From Anaerolineae bacterium (lineage in GTDB: Bacteria > Chloroflexota > Anaerolineae > B4-G1 > DUEL01), in NCBI GenBank assembly GCA_025060135.1, contig JANXCY010000008.1:29140-93139 (forward strand): 64,000 bases of DNA, read 5' to 3'. The notes beneath the pieces are model-generated. The model did no database searches. It was not told the origin of the DNA and saw only the letters and a list, made by a program, of their open reading frames with translations. A program made the position numbers and the translations under genes. Shown piece by piece: positions 31,428 to 38,479 of this stretch. Within the stretch, counting starts at the first letter, position 1. Each line of letters opens with the position of its first letter.

Positions 31428-32387
31428 TCATCCTCGGGGCCGGGGAATGGCCAGGTCGGCCGGCCCCGGGTCGGAGAGTTTCAGGTGAGGGCTGGTAGCC
31501 TGGATGAGTTCGTGGATAATCTGGGCATATTTCACCTTTTCCCGGGCCTGCCAGGCCAGGAAGTCTGGGCTGGTCCACGGGCGATAGATGGCGCCGGCCC
31601 CGGCTGCCAGCGCTGGCCCCGGTTCAATCTTGAAGTAACAGGGCGCGCAGACCCGCGCCATCTCCGCTCCTTCGTAAAAACGATTGAAACCGCCGAAGGA
31701 ATCGGAAAGATAGATGTGCAGGTCCATCGGGATGTCTATGGCCTGACGGATGGAAGCCAGTTGAGGCAGGGAGAGATCACCCAGGGGGTTGAAGGTGGAG
31801 GCGCCCAGCATCTGGAGGACCTTTCCTCCGGCGGCGGACGCGTGCCCGGCGAAGATGCTGACCTTGAAGACCACGTCCTCGGGGATGTCGCCGGTCTTCT
31901 TTAACTGGTTGACCACCCAGAGCAGTCCCTCGTCAATGCAGAGGAAACCGCGAAAGCCGATGTCTATGCATCGCAGGATTTCAGCGATAACGTAGGAAAT
32001 CTGGTCGGATCCCCGGTAGCGGAGGCCGGAGAGGGCGCCTTCCGGAGTTGCCAGTTGCCGCCCCACATCCCAACCGGAGCGGGGACCAGGGGTGATGATG
32101 ACTTCCAGTTTGGCCTCTGCGGCCATCTGGGCGAAATCCCGCAGTTCGGCATTGTCCAGTAGCGTGGAGCCCATCACGGTGGCGATGAGCCGGTGGATGG
32201 GCATGTGGCGCTTGCGCATCTCGTCAATGAGTGCCTCCAGCACCTGGGGCCGCTCCACACCGGAGATTTCCATCCGGTAGTGAGCGCCATCGGGGAAGCG
32301 CTTGGGGCTATCGGGCAGGTCGTAGGCATCCCGTCCGGGGATGCCGATGTTCTCCAGCATCTTCCGCACTTCGTTCAGGTTGCGCAT
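31428..32387 (-). CDS. Conserved-looking protein of unknown function, possible TIM barrel
   Basis: A 319-residue soluble protein. Alternating strand/helix blocks such as MPIHRLIATVMGSTLLD, LEVIITPGP, GFRGFLCIDEGLLW, VVFKVSIFAGHASAAGG and PMDLHIYLSDSFGG look like the repeating units of a TIM barrel. It has several acidic and histidine residues at strand ends but no motif I can name; a distant U32-peptidase or aldolase-like relation is possible. CAGGAGG lies before the ATG at 32387. It lies between the C39-type protease and the coiled-coil gene with short gaps. Confidence 0.55.
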   Translation of the reverse strand: MRNLNEVRKMLENIGIPGRDAYDLPDSPKRFPDGAHYRMEISGVERPQVLEALIDEMRKRHMPIHRLIATVMGSTLLDNAELRDFAQMAAEAKLEVIITPGPRSGWDVGRQLATPEGALSGLRYRGSDQISYVIAEILRCIDIGFRGFLCIDEGLLWVVNQLKKTGDIPEDVVFKVSIFAGHASAAGGKVLQMLGASTFNPLGDLSLPQLASIRQAIDIPMDLHIYLSDSFGGFNRFYEGAEMARVCAPCYFKIEPGPALAAGAGAIYRPWTSPDFLAWQAREKVKYAQIIHELIQATSPHLKLSDPGPADLAIPRPRG

Positions 32388-32409
32388 CGTGCCTCCTGGG
32401 GTGTGGCGG

Positions 32410-33135
32410 TTACCAGGCTGGGGCAGAGAGGGGCCAGAGATGTTGCCCGCGGGCCCGAATTTCTGCCCAGGGATAGGGAGCGCCCGTTAGGGGGCCCCTC
32501 ACGGTTACCGCCATCTCGTTCAGTTGCATCCAGGCGGGTACAAACAGGCGGAACGGATAGTAGTGGGTTCGTCCGTCGTAGGCGTCTATCAGGTAGAGCC
32601 CGCCCGCATCGTAGCCGACAGCGATGAACGTATGCTCCCACTGGACGACGATGGAGACTGTGCCGTCGGCGGCGGTCCAGGAGGCGATTTCGGGCCGGAG
32701 CATGCGGTAGGTAGCCCAGATGATGACCGGGCGCCCGGCGGCCAGTTCTTCTTTCAGCGACTCCAGGCCGAGCCAGCGGTGGGCATGGGCATCCAGACCG
32801 TACCGGCGCAGGGCAATGGCCACGGGGCCGGCGTAGACGCCGTAGCCCCCCGGGGGGAGGCTTCCCGGCGGGTCATCCACGTTGCCGACGAAGCCGGCGT
32901 GAGGGTTGTCGGAGCGGGGCAGAGTGGCAAAGAACTCCCCTTCGCTCACACCGACGCCCCAGAACGCGGCCAGGTCCACTGCCGAGCGGGCCTCGCAACT
33001 GAGCGGACGCTCCTGCCGGTGCCCCACCACTCCGGGGATGTAGGCGGATTCGGGAGGCTCCGGGGCCGCGTGGACAGCCCCCGGTAGCAGTAACCACAAC
33101 ATCAGAGCCTGGCTCAGCACCCGGCGTGCCGCCAT
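32410..33135 (-). CDS. Secreted C39-like cysteine peptidase
   Basis: A 241-residue protein with a signal peptide (about 1-23, LMLWLLLPGAVHA). The C39-like (peptidase_C39_2) triad is C47 in RPLSCEARSA, H168 in WEHTFIAVGYD and D184 in YLIDAYDG. Family members outside bacteriocin exporters are secreted or surface proteases of unclear target. AAAGGAGG precedes the ATG at 33135; that site lies within the overlapping end of the upstream Uma2-type gene. Confidence 0.78.
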   Translation of the reverse strand: MAARRVLSQALMLWLLLPGAVHAAPEPPESAYIPGVVGHRQERPLSCEARSAVDLAAFWGVGVSEGEFFATLPRSDNPHAGFVGNVDDPPGSLPPGGYGVYAGPVAIALRRYGLDAHAHRWLGLESLKEELAAGRPVIIWATYRMLRPEIASWTAADGTVSIVVQWEHTFIAVGYDAGGLYLIDAYDGRTHYYPFRLFVPAWMQLNEMAVTVRGPLTGAPYPWAEIRARGQHLWPLSAPAW

Positions 33136-33572
33136 GGGGAGGTCAGCCTCCTTTCAGGCGGGCCAGTTCGGCCCGTAGCCGCTCCAGTTTTGGCCCCCAG
33201 GTCCTCGTAGCGGGTCTTTTTGGAGGTCAGTTCAAAGACCACATCGGGCCCCTTGCCCTCTTTCCAGACTTGGAAGAAGCGGCGCTCGCCTTTGGGGACT
33301 CCCTTCACCACGAAGAGATCCGGGGCCACGACCTGGGAAGGGTCCCCTTCCACGGAGTAGACGAAGAGGTTGCCCGCCACATAGACGTTGGGGTCGTCCC
33401 GGAAGTGATCGGCCAGCGCTTCCCGGAGATAGATGAGTGGGTTGATGTGCGCGTCGGTTTCGCCCATCGGTTTCCCATCCGATTCAGAGTAATCGACAGG
33501 GGGCGGGTGGATATAGACGATTTCCACGCGAGGTGCTACCCTGACCTGTTCCTGAACTTCTATTTCTGCCAT
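33114..33572 (-). pseudogene. Uma2-type (DUF820) nuclease with internal deletion and frameshift
   Basis: The first 125 residues are a good Uma2-family start (VAPDLFVVKGV, PDVVFELTSKKTRYEDLGAK), a PD-(D/E)XK-like fold. After DLGAK the frame turns into unrelated sequence ending at 33114. In another frame the same DNA reads KLERLRAELARLKGG and then stops, which is the usual C-terminal helix of this family. The middle of the protein, including the expected YxxxGVxEYWLVDP strand, is missing. So the gene has lost an internal piece and its frame. The remnant still carries GGAGAAGGAGAG before the ATG at 33572 and overlaps the start of the C39 peptidase. Confidence 0.7.
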
Positions 33573-33628
33573 CTCTCCTTCTCCCAGAACCCGATCGGGT
33601 ATCCGGTGGCCCAGGGGGCAGACAGAGT

Positions 33629-34435
33629 TCACGTTTCTGAGCCGGTTCCCTCCGCCACAGCGGTCTCCAGTTGCTGCACGATGGCCTGCGCTTCCTCCAC
33701 AGCCTCCGGCGCCGCCTCGTACACTGCGATCCCGCGCAGATCGGCCTCAATGATGGCCGGACGGGCCGAAAGGTACCCCACCACTGGCAGGGGGCTCTGC
33801 CCGGCGATGAAGGCCCGGTCGGCTTCGGTGCGGATTTTGTTGCCCACGACAAACAGCCGCTGGAGCCCGATGTCGCTGGCCAGTTCCCGGATTCGCTCGG
33901 CGACCTCCAGGCTCCGCCTTCCGGGTTCCACCACCACCAGCATCGCGTCCACGGCCTGGGCCGTGGCCCGCCCCAGGTGCTCCAGTCCTGCCTCCATATC
34001 CAGAATCAAGATCTCGTCCCGGTAGAGCAGGAGGTGGGTAACCAGTGCCCTCAGCAGAGCGTTCTCCGGGCAGAGGCAGCCGGACCCACCTTTCTCCAGG
34101 GTGCCCAGTTTGAGCAACCGCACGCCGTGGTAGAGGATGCTGAAGCGATCGGGAATGTCGTCCACCCGGGGATTCAGGCTGAAGAAGCCGCCGAAGGAGC
34201 CGGGTTGGGCGCCGGTTCGCTCGGAGATGAGGTCTTCCATTTCGGAGATCGGGGTGAGGTTCTCCACCAGTTCCGGCGGGAATCCCAGGGCTCCGGCCAG
34301 TCCGCCCGCCGGGTCGGCGTCAATCGCGATGACGTCGCGCCCTTCCCGGGCGTAGATATGGGCCAACAGGGCGGCCAGAGTGGTCTTGCCCACGCCGCCT
34401 TTGCCGGTGATGGCGATTTTCTGCAACGGGCTCAT
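33629..34435 (-). CDS. cooC: CooC-type nickel-insertion ATPase
   Basis: A 268-residue MinD/ParA-fold ATPase with a deviant Walker A (GKGGVGKT, 11-18) and the CxC motif of CooC (C120 and C122 in GCLCPENALL), where CooC dimers bind nickel. CooC/AcsF matures the nickel-iron CO dehydrogenase C-cluster. The ILILDMEAGLEHLGR Walker B region is also typical. No CO dehydrogenase gene is in the window, so the client lies elsewhere. It is the first gene of a tight run (Uma2 remnant, C39-like peptidase, unknown barrel, coiled coil), and its promoter overlaps that of the divergent glycosyltransferase gene. Confidence 0.85.
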   Translation of the reverse strand: MSPLQKIAITGKGGVGKTTLAALLAHIYAREGRDVIAIDADPAGGLAGALGFPPELVENLTPISEMEDLISERTGAQPGSFGGFFSLNPRVDDIPDRFSILYHGVRLLKLGTLEKGGSGCLCPENALLRALVTHLLLYRDEILILDMEAGLEHLGRATAQAVDAMLVVVEPGRRSLEVAERIRELASDIGLQRLFVVGNKIRTEADRAFIAGQSPLPVVGYLSARPAIIEADLRGIAVYEAAPEAVEEAQAIVQQLETAVAEGTGSET

Positions 34436-34486
34436 GGTTCGCTCCGCTCCGTATCTGGCCGGTTCTCCTCACCCTGCATGCTTCGT

Positions 34487-34536
34487 ATTTTAACACAGTC
34501 CGATAGAGTTGCCAATCGCAGAGGTTCTGATATACT
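34487..34536. promoter_or_regulatory. Overlapping divergent promoters of cooC and the GT2 gene
   Basis: Minus strand: TTGGCA (34510-34515), 17 bp, TAAAAT (34487-34492) for cooC. Plus strand: TTGCCA (34509-34514), 16 bp, TATACT (34531-34536) with an extended TGA before it, for the glycosyltransferase. The two -35 boxes are the two strands of one TTGCCAA palindrome, so only one polymerase could bind at a time. Confidence 0.65.
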
Positions 34537-34557
34537 TACTTCCCAAGGAGGAGAGCC

Positions 34558-35295
34558 GTGAAACTTTCTGTCATTATGCCCGTCTACAACGAAATCGGCA
34601 CCATTCGGGAGATTCTCCGCCGGGTGCGCGCGGTGCCGCTCAGCGTTTCCATTGGCTACGGGCCCCGGAACGGAGAGGTGGTGGAACTGGAGCGGGAAAT
34701 CGTTGTCGTGGACGATGGTTCCACCGATGGGACGCGCGAGGTTCTGCGGGAGTACGAAGGAGAGCCTGGTATCCGGGTCGTCTACCATGAGCGAAACCAG
34801 GGGAAGGGTGCAGCGGTCCGTACTGGTCTGGAACATGCCACTGGCGACATTTTCATTGTCCAGGACGCCGACCTGGAATACGACCCCCGGGACTACCCGG
34901 CTCTGCTCCAGCCCATTTTGGAGGGGCGCGCCCAGGTGGTGTACGGCTCCCGTTTCCGGGGCGGCCCTACGAAGACGATGTTCTTCTGGCACATGGTCGG
35001 CAACCGCTTTCTCACCTTGGTCACCAACATCCTTTACGACTCTATTCTCACCGATATGGAGACAGGGTACAAGATGTTTACCCGCGAGGTGGCCGGGCAG
35101 TTGTGCCTGACCGAACGGGGCTGGGGGTTTGATCCCGAGATCACGGCTCAGATTCTCCGCCGGGGCTACCGCATCTACGAGGTACCCATCTCCTATACGG
35201 GCCGGGAGTTCAGCGAGGGGAAGAAAATTTCCTGGAAGGATGCCTTCACTGTCCTGAAGACCCTGTTCCGCTGCCGGTTTCAGCGGCTGGAATAA
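34558..35295 (+). CDS. Glycosyltransferase family 2 (dolichyl-phosphate-mannose-synthase-like)
   Basis: A 245-residue GT-A transferase. The nucleotide-sugar binding VVVDDGSTDGT and the metal-binding QDADLEYDP are followed by GSRF and the acceptor-site helix (TDMETGYKMFTREV). There are no transmembrane segments, so it is the soluble DPM1-like type that charges a polyprenyl phosphate with a sugar at the membrane. The GTG start has AAGGAGGAG upstream. The next gene encodes a YfhO-like membrane protein, a class that uses polyprenyl-linked sugars, so the pair may work together in surface glycosylation. Confidence 0.87.
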   Translation: MKLSVIMPVYNEIGTIREILRRVRAVPLSVSIGYGPRNGEVVELEREIVVVDDGSTDGTREVLREYEGEPGIRVVYHERNQGKGAAVRTGLEHATGDIFIVQDADLEYDPRDYPALLQPILEGRAQVVYGSRFRGGPTKTMFFWHMVGNRFLTLVTNILYDSILTDMETGYKMFTREVAGQLCLTERGWGFDPEITAQILRRGYRIYEVPISYTGREFSEGKKISWKDAFTVLKTLFRCRFQRLE

Positions 35296-35308
35296 CTTTC
35301 GGACGCGG

Positions 35309-38269
35309 ATGAACCCAGGTGATTTTCACCGCCGAGGGCGCGGGGAACGCGGAGAGGAATCTGGACCCTCTTTGCGTCCTCCGCGTTCTTGGCGGCTGAA
35401 AAGGGAACTCCCCGCCTCCTTGTGCTCCTTGGCTTTTCGCGTCCCTTTGAATACCTCGCTTGCCGACGGCGCGGCGATTCTGGCTTTGGGGCTGCTGGTC
35501 CTGTTGGCCTTCTGGCCCATCGGTCCGGCCGGCCGGGTGCTGGCCGGGGGCGACCTCTTTACCTATTTCTACCCGTACTGGGCCGAAGCGGCGCAGGCGC
35601 TGCGGGCCGGGCGGTTGCCCCTGTGGAACCCCTACCTTTTTATGGGGGTCCCTCTGCTGGCCAACAGCCAGGCCGGAGTCCTCTACCCTCTCAACTGGCC
35701 CCTCTGGCTGTTCCTTCCGACTCATAACGCGCTGCACTGGAGCGCGCTCCTGCACCTCTGGCTGGCTGCCAGCGGCACTTACCTTTATGCCCGCGCGTCG
35801 CTGTGCCTGGGACGATGGGGCGCATGGACGGCGGGAGCGACCGTCTCCCTGGGCGGATACCTGGGTGCTCATGTGGAGCACATCAACCAGTTGCAGGCCC
35901 TCTCCTGGCTCCCTTGGGCTCTCTTCCTATACGATCGGGCTCTGGCTCAAACCACACAGGCACAAAGACGAGAAGAAAACTTCGGGTCTTCGTGTCTTTG
36001 TGGTAAATACTTCTTCTGGCTGGCAGTTGTGGTCGGGCTGATCCTGCTGGCGGGGCACACCCAATCCGCCTTTATCGGGCTGGTGGGGCTGGGAGTCAGC
36101 GCGCTGGTCCCGCGCTCGGGGGTGCCCCTGGGTCGTCGTCTGGGCATCCTGGCCGGGGCGTCTGTGGTGGGGGCCCTCCTGGCAGCGGCGCAACTGGTGC
36201 CCACGGCCGAACTGGCCCGCCACTCCGTCCGCAGCGGCGGTCTTCCCTTCAACGAACGGGTCTCCTTCTCCCTCTCTCCCTGGTACCTGGCCCGCGCGCT
36301 CCTCCCCGGCTACGGCCAACCGGTCGCGCCGGAGCGTCTGGAGTACGTCGCCTTCATTGGCGTTACCGGGATATTGCTGATAGTTTCCCACCAAGGGACA
36401 GAGACGCAAAGCAATTTCAAACTCTTTGGGTCTTCGTGCCTTCGGGGTTTCCCGGTTCCTTTCTGGCTCTCTCTGGTCGGGCTTTTCCTGTCCTTGGGCC
36501 TCTACAACCCCCTTTATCTTTTGCTGGCCCGCTTTGTGCCGGGGTTCGCCCACTTTCGCGCGCCGGCCCGCTGGTTGGCCCTCTGGGCCCTCGGCGCCGC
36601 TATGCTGGCCGGGATGGGCCTGGATCGGATGGTTCGCTCTTCCCAGGGGCCCTCGTGGCGTAAGATACATCTTGCGCTGGCCATTCTGGCCATCCTCTTC
36701 CTTTGGGGCGCATGGGGCGGCCAGGCTGAATGGCTGACGGTTGTTGTCTGGCTGGCCGCGGCCGCGCTGGGAGCGGCTCTCCTGGCCCTGAGCCGTCGCT
36801 TGCCCCGTCTGGCCGCGCTGGGCCTGACCGCGCTTCTCCTGACGGAACTTCTCCTCTCTGCCCGCACCCTCCCTCACGCCCGCGCCACCGCTCCGGAGGC
36901 CTACACTTCTCTGCGTCCTGCCGTTGCGCACCTTCTGGCTGCGGGGAGGGGGAGCCATCCACCCGACCGTTTTCTCAGCCTCTCTGCTCTGGTTTTTGAC
37001 CCTGGCGATAGACCAGAAATGGAGGTCATCTACGGCCCGCAGTTGAGCCGGGATGCCGTCTACAGCCTCCTCATCGCGGCCAAGCACCGGGAGGTCCTTT
37101 CTCCCAACCTGCCTCTGGCCTTCCGCGTCCCGGCCGTGGATGGCTACGACGGTGGCCTCCTGCCGCTGGCCCGCTACATCGCCCTGGGGCGGGCCTTCCT
37201 GCCCGAAGAGGCGGTCGCTATAGACGGACGGTTGCGGGAGAACCTACGTGTCGTCCCCGATGGCCGCTGGTTGAGCCTCCTCAACGTCCGCTACTTGATC
37301 ACCGACAAGGTCTTGGATGCCTGGCTGGACGATGTCTTTTACGACCTCCAGTTCGGGGCTGACCTGGGAGCGGGGGAGTCGGCGGCGGTGGCGGAGGTTC
37401 CTCCCTTTGAGGCGACCGCGCTGGGGCTGGTCAGTTATCTGGACGGGGCCGCCGCGCTGCCCGATGGGACGATGGTGGGCCAGGTCGCCATCTCCTTTGC
37501 TGACGGCTCCGCCCGGACCTTCCCGCTGCGGGCCGGAGCAGAGACGGCTGAAGGGATATACGGGCCGGGGGTGGCCCATACGCTCGCCCCCGTTGGCGGC
37601 CACTTCTGGCCGGGCCGACCGGAGGGAAACGACTATGCGGTCCGCCTGCGCTGGGGCCGGGCCGCCCGGCCGACGGCCATCTCTATCACTGCGACTCTTC
37701 CCCAGGGGCGACTGGTAGTCCGGGGCCTGAGCCTGATAGACGAGCGCACCGGCGCTTTCCAGTCGCTGGTCCTTTCCGACCGGGGCCGTTTCCGGCTGGT
37801 TCACTCCGGCGACGTGAAGGTTTACGAGAACCTGGATGTCCTTCCGCGCACATTCGTTGTCCACCGGGCGCGCGGGGCAACGTCCTTCCCACCGGACTTT
37901 GACCCGATGACAGAAATCATTGTAGAAGGCGGCACCGACTTGGACGCCCGTCCTGAGGGCCCGGAATCGGTGCGGATCGCGGCGTACGAGCCGGAGCGGG
38001 TAGAGGTGGAGGTGGAGGTCGCCGCGCCGGGGTATCTGGTGTTGACGGACGCCCACTATCCAGGCTGGCGGGCCTGGGTGGACGGGCGGGAGGTCCCCAT
38101 CGCGACTGCCGATCTTCTGTTCCGGGCTATCTACCTGACCCCCGGGCGGCATCGGGTGGAGTTCCGTTTTCAACCCCGCTCTGTCTGGCTGGGCGCGGCC
38201 ATCAGTCTGGCGGCGACGGCCGGGCTGATCGGAGCGTCTGTACTCGGGCGCAAGGAACGTTTCACGTGA
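35309..38269 (+). CDS. YfhO-like multi-pass membrane protein carrying in-frame palindromic repeats
   Basis: A 986-residue YfhO/GT-C-like protein. The typical start of the family is GGDLFTYFYPYW ... PLWNPYLFMGVPLLANSQAG, followed by about a dozen transmembrane helices to residue about 520 and a large beta-rich extracytoplasmic part. One more helix lies near the C-terminus. YfhO proteins help glycosylate teichoic acids in Firmicutes. Three stretches look foreign: residues about 6-31 (FHRRGRGERGEE...), 215-232 (TTQAQRREENFGSSCLCG) and 361-380 (HQGTETQSNFKLFGSSCLRG). Each coincides with a palindromic DNA repeat, inserted without breaking the frame. The true start is unsure; the ATG at 35309 lacks a good ribosome site and the first repeat supplies much of the N-terminus. 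Confidence 0.8.
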   Translation: MNPGDFHRRGRGERGEESGPSLRPPRSWRLKRELPASLCSLAFRVPLNTSLADGAAILALGLLVLLAFWPIGPAGRVLAGGDLFTYFYPYWAEAAQALRAGRLPLWNPYLFMGVPLLANSQAGVLYPLNWPLWLFLPTHNALHWSALLHLWLAASGTYLYARASLCLGRWGAWTAGATVSLGGYLGAHVEHINQLQALSWLPWALFLYDRALAQTTQAQRREENFGSSCLCGKYFFWLAVVVGLILLAGHTQSAFIGLVGLGVSALVPRSGVPLGRRLGILAGASVVGALLAAAQLVPTAELARHSVRSGGLPFNERVSFSLSPWYLARALLPGYGQPVAPERLEYVAFIGVTGILLIVSHQGTETQSNFKLFGSSCLRGFPVPFWLSLVGLFLSLGLYNPLYLLLARFVPGFAHFRAPARWLALWALGAAMLAGMGLDRMVRSSQGPSWRKIHLALAILAILFLWGAWGGQAEWLTVVVWLAAAALGAALLALSRRLPRLAALGLTALLLTELLLSARTLPHARATAPEAYTSLRPAVAHLLAAGRGSHPPDRFLSLSALVFDPGDRPEMEVIYGPQLSRDAVYSLLIAAKHREVLSPNLPLAFRVPAVDGYDGGLLPLARYIALGRAFLPEEAVAIDGRLRENLRVVPDGRWLSLLNVRYLITDKVLDAWLDDVFYDLQFGADLGAGESAAVAEVPPFEATALGLVSYLDGAAALPDGTMVGQVAISFADGSARTFPLRAGAETAEGIYGPGVAHTLAPVGGHFWPGRPEGNDYAVRLRWGRAARPTAISITATLPQGRLVVRGLSLIDERTGAFQSLVLSDRGRFRLVHSGDVKVYENLDVLPRTFVVHRARGATSFPPDFDPMTEIIVEGGTDLDARPEGPESVRIAAYEPERVEVEVEVAAPGYLVLTDAHYPGWRAWVDGREVPIATADLLFRAIYLTPGRHRVEFRFQPRSVWLGAAISLAATAGLIGASVLGRKERFT
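35325..35403. repeat. Palindromic element at the 5' end of the YfhO-like gene
   Basis: TTCACCGCCGAGGGCGCGG ... GCGGAGAG pairs imperfectly with CTCTTTGCG...CCGCGTTCTTGGCGGCTGAA. It is a variant of the 4382-4497 element without the outer TAAGTCC arms, and it is translated as part of the N-terminus. Confidence 0.6.
35951..36004. repeat. 54-bp palindromic element inside the YfhO-like gene, copy A
   Basis: ACCACACAGGCACAAAGACG on the left and the inverse arm GTCTTCGTGTCTTTGTGGT on the right. The length is exactly 18 codons and adds TTQAQRREENFGSSCLCG to a loop between transmembrane helices. Confidence 0.7.
36388..36449. repeat. Palindromic element inside the YfhO-like gene, copy B
   Basis: CCACCAAGGGACAGAGACGC on the left and GGGTCTTCGTGCCTTCGGGG on the right. 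It is read in the same frame as copy A, so both give the peptide FGSSCL. About 62 bp. Confidence 0.65.
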
Positions 38270-38340
38270 AACCATCTCCTGGGAACGAAGCCGCGCACCG
38301 CCGCGATCGCGGAACGCGCGAAGGCCCTTCCACGAACGCA

Positions 38341-38369
38341 TTGACAGATCATCGCGTCGCCCCTATAAT
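38341..38369 (+). promoter_or_regulatory. Perfect consensus promoter of mutS
   Basis: TTGACA (38341-38346), 17 bp, TATAAT (38364-38369). The transcript would start near 38376, about 105 nt ahead of the mutS ATG at 38480. Confidence 0.8.
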
Positions 38370-38479
38370 GAAGACGGGCCGTAGAAGACATCCAGTTATG
38401 AGCGCGGGCGACCTGGAAACCGAATGGGAAAGATCCATGCCCCTCCCCTTCCAGGGAATCCTGCGACGGGCACCCTGCC

